A DNA stretch of 64,000 nt from Massariosphaeria phaeospora (Eukaryota > Ascomycota > Dothideomycetes > Pleosporales), in assembly GCA_011032825.1 (NCBI GenBank), contig JAADJZ010000005.1, forward strand, positions 1,183,001 through 1,247,000, in the 5' to 3' direction. Position numbers and translations under genes: made by a program. Position 1 is the stretch's first letter; each line of letters starts with the position of its first letter. Positions 43,458 through 54,379 of this stretch are shown here, one piece after another. A model generated the notes under the pieces. It made no database searches, had not been told where the DNA came from, and worked only from the letters and a program-made list of their open reading frames with translations.

Positions 43458-46350
43458 ATGGATTTCGTATGTTGTTCCGCTGCGCATCTGCACGTCGACG
43501 CTTGCTAAGAGGACCCAGTGGACGCGGCTGCTTGGCGGCTCGTCGCACAAGAAGCAGCAGGCCGCCAACGATCCGCAGCAGCGGCTGGCACGCTTCAAGC
43601 AGCGGTATAATCAGATACTGGTATGCCAGAGCCCCCCGCCGGCGCTGGCCGTGCTTCTTGACCGACGGACTCGCTGACTGACGGTCGCAGCAAACATGGC
43701 AGAAGACTCCCACGCTCGCCAACGACCGCGAGGCCCTGGGCAACATCCGCCGCGGCTTCCAGGCGCTGACGGCCATCCTTAACGATGAATCCCGCTCGCC
43801 AGCTCCCCATCTGTGCCTGAGCTTCGCTGCCGCTCAGCAGATCTACACGGCCATCTCCAAGATCGCCGCCACCTCACACGACGAAGGCATAGTCCGCGAT
43901 GCTGTTGCCTTCTACAATGCCTTGATCGATAGCGAAGAAGAGGACTTCCTCGAGAACGATGTCTTTGCTGTCTCGCTCATGAATTTCGTTGGCCGCACTG
44001 TCGGGTCGGGGAGCATGGGCGTTGGGGAGGACATCGAGGCTGACATCGTCGAGCTGCTCTTTGGCATTGCTGCCAAGATCAGACTGCAGCCCGAGATCCT
44101 GCCCGTGTGGTTTACCACCGCTTCGGCAGACTCTAATGGGCGCTTGGTGAACCGCAAAGTTGACTTTGCGGGCATGACGCAGAAGGAAGACTTCCCGTTG
44201 TGCTACCAACTCATTGACCATGTCCACCACGAAGGCCGAATAGGCGACTTTGCACGTACCGGACTTCTGTACATCTTCGAGTCCGCTTCAAAGTCTATGA
44301 CGCTGGAGCAATGGATAGTCAACAGCGACCTGCCGACTCTCATGGCTACCGGGTTAGGAGCGCTATACAGTCAATTGAGCAGGTCTGTGGACCGCAACCT
44401 TGGCTCGGAACCAACACTGACGTGTTTCAGAAAACTCTCCATTCTCCATCCAATCGAGGATCTCCCGCTAATCTTGTCTCTCTCCGACTACACGGGGATG
44501 CGTCCGAATCCCGAGGCTGAGAGCTTTTTCTCTGAGCTTCTGCAAAACCACATGGTCACCTTCCTATCCTATCTTACTTTCTGGCAGGACGTGCTAGAGC
44601 ATTGTAGATCGATTGACGTTAGACATACTTTGATCGATCATTTCCAGGTTCTTTTTCTGCAGCAATTACTGTTAGTGAGGAGTTCTTGTCGACCTCGTGT
44701 ATTCGCTAATGGCTTCGCAGATACCCTTCCCTGATAGAGTCTTCTGATGTCGACGGCGGCTCAGCGGTCGCTGTTCTCACATATCTTCGACGCATACTTG
44801 ATGCACTCGATCATCCTGAGCTTGTGCATATGATCCTCCATTACTTACTTGCACTACCTGATTATGCAGTAACATCTCCTAGAACACCTAGGTCTCCAGC
44901 AGCTGTCAGGCGACGACAGTCACTGATGTTGTTAAACGTACCCGAGGCAGATGATGATCGCATGAACCCGTCACTCTTCAATCTTGTCGACCTTGTGCTG
45001 AGCAGTGCAGGATCGCGAAACCCGCAGACCGTTGTCGCAGCACTGAAGTTGACGACAGTAATCCTCGGCAAAAACCATGGGTACGCACTCGGGTCTTTGG
45101 TCAAAACCATGCCAGTTCATCACCGGGAGCCACACCGAACGGTTGGGGCACTCAATGTCGAGCTTGAGATGTACCTCAACTTGGCCATTAACCTTGCTGG
45201 TGAGAATGGTGTGAACGAAGCCTACGAGAACCACCTCAAGGACAAATTAAGCATGTTGGAAAGTCACCCTTGCTCTTTAAAAGCTCTGGCATTACACACT
45301 TCACCTTCTAAAGTTCCCGGCTACTTTGACTCTGAGGCAGGCGCCCGAGAAGTAGGCCCTCACTACTTGATCCCCGAGGATCCGCTTTTCAATTCGCTGC
45401 TTGAGTTACTGCTCAGGTTTTTAACCAACGATATCGAGACAAACCTCGCCCTAACGGAAGTAATCCTCAATTTGGGAAGTTGCTCTCAGCTCCGGCTCGA
45501 AGGGTGGCTCTCGGTCGATCCTGCGGACTACCACTTTGAGAATGATGGGTCAGAACCAGAGCAATTCTCGACCGACGGTTTCGGCAGCATGTACAGAGCT
45601 AATCGACCTCCGACCTGGCAGTCATCTGCGACACCACCGCTTATGGCGTGTTTGCAATCGTTAGAGACCCAGATCCAGGCGCTACGTGCCGATATACGGG
45701 ATTGGGACGAGCACGTCGCAAACCGAAAGAATGCCTTCATGTTTTACGAAGAGATGAATGAAGCGGCGAAGACGGCGCAGCAGGCTAGATCGTCTCGACC
45801 CTCCTCCGAAGCACCAGGAGGCTCGTGGGTACCTCAGATACCCAAGCACGTACTGGATAACTCGACCACTCCGTCAAGAACCCAATCACCCAGAGGAAGG
45901 AAGGAGGCCCTAGATATACGGCAGACTCCCGCCTCATCTCCTGCACCGTCTAAGTTGGGTGGTCAGACACTGATTGGTTCCCCTCGCGGAATGTCACCGT
46001 TACCCGCACCTCAAGCCGCAAAAAGACAGACGACTCTGCTTACAGATATCGATGCCAACTTTGCTACATTCAAAAAATCCGACATTCTTAAGCGACGCAT
46101 ACCATTCCGTCGTCTGACCGGTTCACAGACAATAGATGTCATGCTGTCGAAATATCAACCGCCGCCACCTGAAGAACCATCTGATGATGCGACAGCCGGT
46201 GCCGAGCCCAAAGAGGAGAACGAAGATGTTCGTGATGCGAGCTTATTGCATATCATCACGAACGTGATTATTCTGCAGGAATTCGTTCTAGAGCTAGTTG
46301 CGTTGACGCAGGTAAGGGCTAGTCTGTTCAACGAGGTAAAATTCGCATAG
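43458..46350 (+). CDS. FHF complex subunit, FHIP/RAI16 (FAM160) family
   Basis: Exons 43458-43466 (9 nt), 43519-43620, 43691-44382, 44431-44670 and 44721-46350 give 890 aa. FHIP with Hook and FTS links early endosomes to dynein; the Aspergillus homologue is FhipA. The first exon encodes only MDF and joins WTRLLGGSSHKKQQ. Domain landmarks: NDREALGNIRRGFQALTAIL, DAVAFYNALIDSEEEDFLEN, DFARTGLLYIFESASKSMTL, HMVTFLSYLTFWQDVLEHCR, NPSLFNLVDLVLSSAGSRNP, FNSLLELLLRFLTNDIETNL and a terminal helix ASLLHIITNVIILQEFVLEL. A Ser/Pro-rich linker separates the last helix (about residues 700-790). The third intron is 48 bp, a multiple of three, so retention would add 16 residues. A potential intron at 46312-46349 was not used because the family normally ends near LFNEVKFA. 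Confidence 0.9.
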
Positions 46351-46768
46351 GACAAGGATGTCTTCAGCAGGTGTGGACGCATACCGTTGGTATTACAGCA
46401 CTCTACAGAAGGCGCATTGTACAGTGAATCACGATATACCCTTATTGCAATATTCCATTTAGTCTATCTACCTTGCCCTGCTATTGTGTATCACTGCTAC
46501 ATTGTATCCACAATGTTCACTTTTGATAACCTCGATACAATGAGTGAAGCTATTTAACACTCTATTGTCCGTCTAGGGGGCCGGTTCTATATAAGTGGTT
46601 TTCAGCGTGCCGTCAGATACCTCCTTTTTTCTTATCCATCTCCTCTCTCCCCAATTCCTCTACGATCCCAAAAGGATCAAGCTCTCTACACAAAACCGCA
46701 CCCACATTACCATCATGTTACTGCTAGCCAGCATCACGCCACATTCCCCCCCGTCCTCACGACTAACC

Positions 46769-47386
46769 ATGGCCAAAGAAGAAAAAGTACCCGGCGTAGC
46801 CAAAGGCACCACCATCCCCCGCACCGGCGCCATCGTCCAGCAACCCCTCCGCAAAGTCAGCCCCGTCTTCCACGACTGTATCAAGGAGTATCCGTGCCGC
46901 GCCCGCGACGCCCTCCTCATTCTGACGCTGCCCACCTGGGAACACCACGGCCGCCGCAAGCGTGCCCTGAACGGGCTCAAATCGCGCCTCGACGCCGAGT
47001 TGCGCCTGAAGCCGCCGCAAACGACCGAGGGCCTGCGCAATCGCAAAAGGGAGGCTACGGGCATCCGAGATGCATCGACCGTCCGGAGGGCGCGCATGGA
47101 AGCGCGCATCTGGAGCGTACTCCTGCTATCAAGATCGGTTTGGTGCGAGGGCGAGAGGGTTTGCGCGGAATTCGCGGGCGTTTTGGTCGGTGGCGAGGGG
47201 GATAAGAGATGGGTGATGGGCCGCGGGGTCGAGAGGAGTTCGAGGCTGGGCGTTGCGGTATACGTCCGTCGAAGGAAGGCGGGCAGGGGATTTGTGTGGG
47301 TGGAGCGCAAGGAGGCGGTGGCCAAGATGCTCGAGCGGGAAAGGCAGCACTGGGGCGGCTGGAGGGAGGTGCGGGATGGGTTGTAG
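46769..47386 (+). CDS. Hypothetical basic protein (205 aa)
   Basis: Open frame from an ATG at 46769 in ACCATGG context; an in-frame ATG at 46715 would add 18 residues (MLLLASITPHSPPSSRLT). The product is strongly basic. It starts MAKEEKVPGVAKGTTIPRTG, then has IVQQPLRKVSPVFHDCIKEY, PCRARDALLILTLPTWEHHG and RRKRALNGLKSRLDAELRLK, followed by Arg/Gly/Val-rich strands and a C-terminal helix AVAKMLERERQHWGGWREV. I recognise no named domain. The good start context, the 206-codon length and the even, structured-looking composition suggest a real gene restricted to fungi. Codon usage agrees with neighbours. A role cannot be given. Confidence 0.65.
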   Translation: MAKEEKVPGVAKGTTIPRTGAIVQQPLRKVSPVFHDCIKEYPCRARDALLILTLPTWEHHGRRKRALNGLKSRLDAELRLKPPQTTEGLRNRKREATGIRDASTVRRARMEARIWSVLLLSRSVWCEGERVCAEFAGVLVGGEGDKRWVMGRGVERSSRLGVAVYVRRRKAGRGFVWVERKEAVAKMLERERQHWGGWREVRDGL

Positions 47387-48466
47387 ATTTGGAGCAGGTT
47401 CGGCGTGTAGGTTGGGAGGATCAAGATTTTTGCGGCCTTGTATACAATAGCTTAGACCGTTTTTTATGCCCCTTACAGAACTCCTCTTGCAGAACTTGCA
47501 ATTATGTAAACTTTGTACTAATGCTGTTGAAAGACTAGTTCCATCTACATAATTTTCATGATTCTCTTGACATAATCGTGCTGAAGAGACTGTTAGCAAG
47601 AATAGAGCATTATGCGAGTATACGGCGCTGTGATAAGTCTCTAGGTACTATACATCGACGATTTAGGTAAGGTGCTGAGCGTTGTAGCCTTGAAGGCGGA
47701 ATGTCTAGACAGATTTTATTTTGATTTACAGGGGTGCTGAAGGCTGTCAGGGTGTTTTGTGTAGATATATTGGCTGGTACGTTGGGTATTGTAGGCACCA
47801 GAACGGAGTATGGTTTGGAGGATTGCTAAAAGGATATGTAAGAGCATAGGTGCCGTCGGGGTACGTCGTGTTGATTACTCTGTAGGTGTGTTGAGGCTTG
47901 TTACTATCAGAACGCGGCATACTTGGAAGCATAGGCGATGGATCGGATGTGGCTGAATGCGCGAGGCGACATGATATTTGCTTGTTTTCGCTACTAGAAG
48001 CGCTATGTACCTTGAGGTTATTTTTGCTGCACATTGTGTTATTAAGCACTGCGGGTAGGGAATCGAAGAAGAGGGGGAGCTCCAATTTTGAAGTAACAGG
48101 TGTAACATTGTGTAGGATGATGTGGATGGTAATTAGATATCTTCCCAACCTTGGGCGTGGGTCTTCCGTGTACGTGCGATATCGCACCTGATATGGATGA
48201 CATCTAGCCCGCCTCTTCTCTTTGTTGGAGTACTAAGAGACCTAGGTATCATTCGCAATTCATTCAACTATCGTATCGGGTATCTTCGACGTCGGTTTCT
48301 CGTGAGCTTGCACCGTATTCTCTGCTTCGTAGTCGTCGCATCGCTCGCTCGCTCGAATGTGGAGTAGCCGCAACATGCTCAGACCTATTGACGGCTCCAA
48401 ATGCCACTCCCCGGCGATGTCCTGGATCTGTACTCTTACGTGGCACAATATAATACTACAATCCAT
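47387..48466. other. 1.1-kb intergenic region
   Basis: AT-rich stretch between two 3' ends; no gene recognised on either strand. Confidence 0.5.
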
Positions 48467-49124
48467 TCATGTGGTAAACAGCGTGTCTTCTTCCCTGAGG
48501 TATTCGCCTATGTCGGCCTGCCTGAAAGTGACGATGCCGGTAGGGTCCAGTTTCCTCGCCTCTGCTGTCGAACGTGCGCTGACGCCAAAACCCTGGTACA
48601 CGTATTAGCCCTGTACCGGCTAAAGCTTGAGCCTGGCACCTACCAAAGGAGTGTCGTTCATGCTCAGCACCAGGACTCCCTGATGCTCTGGGCAGTCCTC
48701 GCTCCACCGTCCCACGTGCGCCTTGAGCACATTCCCGCCGTACAAGTAGGGCATCTCACCATTCGGCTTGATCCAGACTTTATACCGCGCAAAGGGCGCA
48801 ATCACGGGGAGAGCGGTGATGTGGAGGCGGAACTTTCCAGTCTTGGTGTACTTGCCCAAGCACACGCCGAGAGACAGAAGGGCGTCGCGCTTGACCGAAG
48901 TTGCGAGGTTAGCGAGGGATTCGCGCACGTAGAATACTCGAGAGCCCTAGAGATAGTTAGCATGTGTGCAGCAAGCCGGGAAGCGCGGGACCTGCCTGTA
49001 CGCGGAACACATGTCGCTCTGAGCCCGTAGCCGCGTCCGTAATAAGGTTTGAAATGCCGTTGCCGCAATATGTTGCGAGCTTCTCGAACAGCGTCTTGGT
49101 CTCAGGTTCTGTGAGAGGTCGCAT
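48467..49124 (-). CDS. NIP7: 60S ribosome subunit biogenesis protein NIP7
   Basis: Exons 49124-48996, 48946-48644 and 48592-48467 give 185 aa, the normal NIP7 length. NIP7 binds pre-60S particles in the nucleolus and is needed for 27S pre-rRNA processing; the C-terminal PUA domain binds RNA. Landmarks: [80 protein letters not shown], then [20 protein letters not shown] and [17 protein letters not shown]. The first intron (48947-48995) is best read with a GC donor (CAG|GCAGGT), which keeps HVFRVQGSRVFYV at the family spacing; a GT donor six bases earlier would delete Val-Gln. It diverges from NOC3 over 229 bp. Confidence 0.95.
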
Positions 49125-49353
49125 CGCGCAGAAGATGGTATATCGATTGACTGGGAGATCAAAAGCGTTGGGCGGGAATGTCGAGCGGTTGAGCGGTTTG
49201 CACAAGCGATGAACTCCCAGGCGTGGACGTAAAAAAAGGTGGAGGTCGGCAAAAAAAACCGTCATCGCCGACGCCAAGAGCGGTGAAATATTTCGGTGCG
49301 AGGGCCTCCGCAAACCACCTCCGCACCGCAACACTACAACACCACCGCCCGTC
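49125..49353. promoter_or_regulatory. Bidirectional promoter of NIP7 and NOC3
   Basis: 229 bp separate the two start codons. The segment has two A-rich runs (AAAAAAGG near 49229 and AAAAAAAACC near 49250) and a GAAATATTTC palindrome near 49285, typical poly(dA:dT) and AT-rich promoter features. Both flanking genes act in 60S maturation, so co-regulation is likely. Confidence 0.6.
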
Positions 49354-51387
49354 ATGTCGCGCATTCCAGCCGTAAAGAGACGGCGCCTATCTCCTCCGGC
49401 TGCCAATGGCGCGGTCTCTGCTCCGCCGCAAGACTACAAGTCGAGCTTCATCGCCAATGCTTCGAAGTGGGACCTCGAACAGGACTACGAGCAGCGACCA
49501 CGGAAACTGAAGAAGCAGAAAGAGAACGGCAGACTGCCAATCAGGACTAATGACGGCTGGATTGAACAGAAGGCTGCGCCGAAGGAGGATAAGGGAGCAG
49601 AGGAGTCGGATAGCTTTCTCGGCTCGGAAGAAGAGAATGGGACAGAGGAGCGCAAGGTGGACGATGACACGCCCAAAGTGCCACAGAGGCAGCAGATAGT
49701 AGAGGCAAAGGAAGAGCTGGCACGCATAGCAAGTCTTATCAATGAGGACCCGGAAGAGCATATTGCTGGGTTGCGGACACTAGCGAACTTCGCGGGCTCG
49801 GAAAACACGATTATCAGGAAGTTAGCAATAGCCGCCCAGCTGGCCATTTTCAAGGATTTGATACCCGGCTACCGAATTCGACCGCTCTCCGAAGAAAGTA
49901 TGACCGACAAGGTCTCGAAAGAGGTGCGCAAGCTGCGCAACTTCGAGCAGAAGCTTGTATCGAGCTACCAGGCCTACATCCAGGATCTTACTCAGCTGTC
50001 AAAATTGAGTGGATCTGCAAAACCAGAGAGTGCCAGCCTCGCTACAGTCGCTATCAGCTGTGCATGTAGCCTTCTAGCATCCGTGCCTCATTTCAATTTC
50101 CGCGGCGAACTGCTCAAAATCTTGGTGGGGAAGCTAAGCGGAAGGCGCGTAGATGGCGATTTCGTCAAGTGTAAAGAGGCGTTGGAGACTCTGTTCCAGA
50201 ACGATGAGGATGGAAACGCTGCACTGGATGCGGTCACTATGGTGACTAAGATGATGAAGTCCAGGAATTATCACGTTGACGAGAGCGTTCTCAACACGTT
50301 CTTACACCTTCGACTGCTCTCCGAGTTCTCATCAAAAGCATCGTATAATTCCGTGGACAAGCCCGTGGAGGAGCCTTATCACGGCAAGAAGCCCAAACAG
50401 AAGCGGGAATTCCGATCTAAAAAACAGCGCAAACTCCTGAAAGAACAGAAAGGAATTGAGAAGGAACTGAAAGAGGCCGATGCTGTTGTCAGTCATGAGG
50501 AGCGCGATAGAATGCAAGCTGAGACTCTCAAAATGGTTTTCGTCGCCTATTTCAGGATCCTCAAAGCCCGTTCGCCAAAGTTGATGGGTGCTGTGCTAGA
50601 GGGTCTGGCTCGATACGCTCATTTGATCAACCAAGACTTCTTCGGCGATATTCTCGAAGCATTGAGGGACATGATCAGCACCGCAGAACTGACAGCCGCC
50701 GTGGAAGACGACGAGGATGAGGCACAAGACGATGACGACGACGATGATGACCTCCCAGAGCGAAATATCACACGCGAATCATTACTCTGCGTGATAACAG
50801 CTTTTGCGTTGCTACAAGGACAGGACGCTGCTGCCGCGGCTTCCACACTCAAGTTAGATCTAAGTTTCTTTATCACACATCTGTACAGGACGCTCCACGC
50901 AGTGTCTCTCAATCCGAATATCGAATTCAGCGCCAAATCGCTACACCTCCCTGACCCGCATGCTTCAGGGACGCGTACCACAACAAACAAGATTAACGTG
51001 CAGACCACGGTAGTCTTGCTCATCCGCTCATTGACCTCCATACTTCTACCCGCAACCGCTCTCCGCGCTGTACCTCCGATTAGAATCGCAGCATTCTGCA
51101 AACAGCTAATGACGATATCGCTACAACTACCGGAAAAGTCATGCGTCGCAATGCTTGGCCTCATGAATATGGTCACTAAATCTCACGGCCGCAAAGTCTC
51201 TGCGCTCTGGAACACGGAAGAGCGCCGAGGTGATGGGGTGTTTGACGCTTTCAAGCCTGAGATCGAAGGAAGTAACCCATTCGCGGGAACTGTATGGGAA
51301 GGGGAGATCTTGCGGAAACATTACTGTCCCATAGTTAGGGAAGCGATGGTCGGAATCGAGAAAAACGTCATACAAGGGAGGTCGTGA
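49354..51387 (+). CDS. NOC3: Nucleolar complex protein 3 (NOC3)
   Basis: Single exon, 677 aa. Noc3 pairs with Noc2 in pre-60S transport from nucleolus to nucleoplasm and also has a role in replication-origin licensing in yeast. Landmarks: a basic N terminus (AVKRRRLSPP), ANASKWDLEQDYEQRPRKLK, AKEELARIASLINEDPEEHI, IPGYRIRPLSEESMTDKVSK with EVRKLRNFEQKLVSSYQAYI (the NOC3 N-terminal domain), the Lys-rich KREFRSKKQRKLLKEQKGIE, KMVFVAYFRILKARSPKLMG (start of the CBF domain), an acidic run DDDDDDDDLPER (about residues 463-474), and the C-terminal CBF half ending with FAGTVWEGEILRKHYCP. Length is in the range of filamentous-fungal NOC3. Confidence 0.95.
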   Translation: MSRIPAVKRRRLSPPAANGAVSAPPQDYKSSFIANASKWDLEQDYEQRPRKLKKQKENGRLPIRTNDGWIEQKAAPKEDKGAEESDSFLGSEEENGTEERKVDDDTPKVPQRQQIVEAKEELARIASLINEDPEEHIAGLRTLANFAGSENTIIRKLAIAAQLAIFKDLIPGYRIRPLSEESMTDKVSKEVRKLRNFEQKLVSSYQAYIQDLTQLSKLSGSAKPESASLATVAISCACSLLASVPHFNFRGELLKILVGKLSGRRVDGDFVKCKEALETLFQNDEDGNAALDAVTMVTKMMKSRNYHVDESVLNTFLHLRLLSEFSSKASYNSVDKPVEEPYHGKKPKQKREFRSKKQRKLLKEQKGIEKELKEADAVVSHEERDRMQAETLKMVFVAYFRILKARSPKLMGAVLEGLARYAHLINQDFFGDILEALRDMISTAELTAAVEDDEDEAQDDDDDDDDLPERNITRESLLCVITAFALLQGQDAAAAASTLKLDLSFFITHLYRTLHAVSLNPNIEFSAKSLHLPDPHASGTRTTTNKINVQTTVVLLIRSLTSILLPATALRAVPPIRIAAFCKQLMTISLQLPEKSCVAMLGLMNMVTKSHGRKVSALWNTEERRGDGVFDAFKPEIEGSNPFAGTVWEGEILRKHYCPIVREAMVGIEKNVIQGRS

Positions 51388-54379
51388 ACGCTACTAGCAA
51401 CTCGCGGTATTAAGGATGTGCTTGTTTCGCGCTTGCGAAATGCAAGCTACAGTCACCAGCGCCACAATGCGATGAGCAAAGGCCGGAGTTCGATGGAACG
51501 TAACGAAGCTAAGCAGCCTTGTTCCCAGATCCGATACGCGAGGGACAGTCGGAGTCGCAGTAGCAAGATAGGCCTTTGTTGCAGCCGCCGAACTGCTTGC
51601 GCAAGCAGCGGAAGTCTCGTATTTAGTTGGCTCAGAGCAAAAGGAACGAATCACGGCTTACATCTCTCTCTGTCTAGTGATGTAATCCGTCTCCAAATCC
51701 TTCGGATGCGGCTTAATGAATCCGGCCGTGCACTCAAGCGCAAACACAATGGTCGACTTAGTTGTTCCCCATGCATCCTAAAGCACACAGAGCCCTGCGA
51801 ACACGGCCAAGTGGCACCTAGCGAAGAAACCATACCAGGACATATGGCTATGGATTTAAATATTGCAGCCCCTCCAAACGGTCAGAGGTGGTCTTTCTTG
51901 CCGACACCAAACGCGAAGATCGATGATAAGACATTCTCGACTGTCAGTGTAAGCGGCCAACATTTCTAAGTCTGTCAAGTGCTGCAGTCTATAACATTCT
52001 CAGCTACCACAGCAAGTTCGCCAGCAACCGTCTCTACTAGAATTCTGCCTCTTAAGCAGCTACGCCGACTACGGCTTCCGCTCCCCTATCACCAAATCCA
52101 AGCTCCGCACGAAGTTTGAGTGATGCCGGCTCAGGCGGTTTGTCAGTTGGCGGGAAAGCCGCAATCGGTGCATCCGCTGGTGGAGTGGCATTACTCATAC
52201 TTGCCCTCCTTTGTTTATTCCTCTGGCGGCGGTGAGAGCCCCGGAAGTCAGCCTAAGCAACCTCAAATGAGATGCTTCCCAAGAATTCGCCAGAGAGTTA
52301 TTAGGCCAAGAACGACATGTATCAAGAAGACTCTACCAGATACAAAATACCATACAACATCACCGTCGAGCACGAGATGCCGGCACTGCAGCATCAGCAA
52401 CATGTAGAACTACCGAATACATCAGTGGGCGGCTGTGCGCGATGACGCATTGGCAAAACTGGGCATACGCAATCGAGGTCAAGATATCACGACCAGTGGA
52501 GAGAAGTTCAAAGTAAGACGTCGCGGCACACTCGGTTTACGTAAGGGAAGAATCAGTTTTAGGATGAGCTAGGTGCACAGCATGCGTCCATCAGTGTTTA
52601 ATTGGGATCTCGAGCGAGAGAAATCTTGCTCTTCTACGTCCTGTAGCGGCTGGTGCACCGTTCCTAATGAACACAGACGCTGTTCTGTACGTGAAGACTG
52701 GAGAGATGACACCGACAGACGCGTGAGGTGCAGAAGCTGGAAGATCTTTATGGATTATCGAATTTCAGGAGCTTGCAACACAAAGCGGTCACAAAACACT
52801 TTCTAATGGGCCATGTGTTGTTCATTTACTCGCACTTTGCCGATCTAAATGAATTGATATGCGAAACCTCTCATTCGATTGCTTGTTTAGTCTTCTAGCG
52901 CCGTCGTTCCAAGCATGAGTCCAACGATCGACGCCTCGACTTGGGACACTACTTACCAGCACTCACTACCGGTGACACGACGGCATCCCAAAGGACCTTG
53001 CATGCCGAAATTGCACCCGCTAACCACCATTGACCAAGTACTCGGCACTCAATCAAATGCGATCAAGATCTTTTGGCGCGCGCAACCTGCCTTGCTCTTC
53101 CGGTTCCTGCTGCCAGTAATATCACCCCGCAATCTTCTGCATCGGCAATCTGAGATAGATTGGGCACATCATGTAGAGATCGACAGCTAGCCCGAGGGTA
53201 TGGCTGAATTGGACACCAAGCCCGGGCCCTACACATTCATCAGACACCATGTCTGGCCACATGTCGAATAATAACTACCTTCCAAGTGTTGCAAGCACGA
53301 AATCTCGACGTATCGAAAGGCAAACAAAGTGTGTTCTTCCAAGCTCGTATTCGCATCGCTGTGCGTGGCATCTCACATTCGGCAGTGGGGATGCTATATG
53401 AATACTACTGCCGGCAGAATCCTGCACCTGACCTCGATATTGACTCCCGACGAATCACCACACTCTAATGTAGTTCCAGGGATCTCGCAACATAGGCGGC
53501 CCAATTGCGTAATTCCATACCGTAAATCTTGAGTCCGTACGGCTCTCTCGAGCTTCACTCAACCTTCCATAACTTCAAATCAGCAAAGCGACATGACGTT
53601 AAGTCTAGACAGGTCGTTCTTCTACGAGTAAGAGCTAGGCCCATAACGGAGAATGACCACACTCACAAAGTTTCAACAGACACCCTTGATCGCAACCGTG
53701 GCACCTTGGACTAGGATGTGGTGCCACGAGGTCCTTTGGAGCTCGGGGGCAGTGATTGTTTATGGCCACTCAACTCATGGCTCAGATTAAGCTCCAATTT
53801 CCACTTCTCATTCCTTGACTGGGTATAGAAGCCGACTTGGCAAGATGTCACATTAGAAAATTCTTCGCGTCAGAGCTGTCTCCTCACGATACGAATGTCA
53901 ACATGAACGCACCTACCGCAAAAGTCTGCAGAGATTACAGGATACACTACCAACTACACCTCTGCTTGTCTTTAAATGCGTTCTTAACTCCTAGACCACA
54001 AGGGAATGGAAAAGATTCCTATCGAAAGCCGTGTGTTGTATGCGGTAAATCGGATGTTCGTCACTTTCCCCAATCGCTCAACCCATGACTACCAGATCTG
54101 TGTAGATTAGTTAACATCTGCCGACCCGATCACGCCAAACTGATTGGTACTCCTCTGTGGCGTTTATGAGGCCCCGACTTTTGATTACCGTCTCAAATTA
54201 AGGTTTTACAGAGTACGCACACACATTGTTCTGCGCAGCGGCTGCGAGATCCGCACGCCATAGACCCAGGCAAGGCTGGCTGACTCAGTGCCTTGATTGT
54301 ATAAGTTGAGCGGGGATTTCTCCAACATGCTAACGTGCGGTACAAGCAAGGCTAGCCTGGTGATTGTCTCTCGTTCACG
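51388..54379. other. 3-kb degenerate, gene-poor region
   Basis: No intact gene recognised between NOC3 and the tyrosinase gene. Fragments of a membrane protein are visible at about 52000-52500 (listed separately). The rest shows frequent stops in all frames and no motifs. Confidence 0.55.
51997..52505 (+). pseudogene. Remnant of a single-pass cell-surface membrane protein
   Basis: A Ser/Thr-rich piece (SATTASSPATVSTR, from about 52000) and, in a shifted frame, ATPTTASAPLSPNPSS lead to GGLSVGGKAAIGASAGGVAL and LILALLCLFLWRR (about 52131-52232), the juxtamembrane Gly-Lys motif, membrane helix and basic stop-transfer typical of fungal Mid2/WSC-like surface proteins. A stop follows at 52233. Further tail-like pieces occur in two frames (YQEDSTRYKIPYN with EHEMPALQHQQHVELP, and ELLGQERHVSRRLYQIQ). 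No start, signal peptide or ectodomain is recognisable upstream. I read it as a decayed gene. A working short gene with unrecognised exons is the alternative. Confidence 0.4.

Noticed and set aside
43131..43677. Open frames over the FHIP start region
   Set aside because: They are shadows of the first FHIP exons; the 9-nt exon plus WTRLLGG exon fits the family.
46312..46349. Possible last intron of the FHIP gene (GTAAGG..CATAG)
   Set aside because: Too short at 38 bp, and the unspliced C terminus matches my memory of how fungal family members end.
51418..51969. 183-aa open frame after NOC3
   Set aside because: Starts 30 bp after the NOC3 stop, has no motif, and lies in DNA that looks degenerate.
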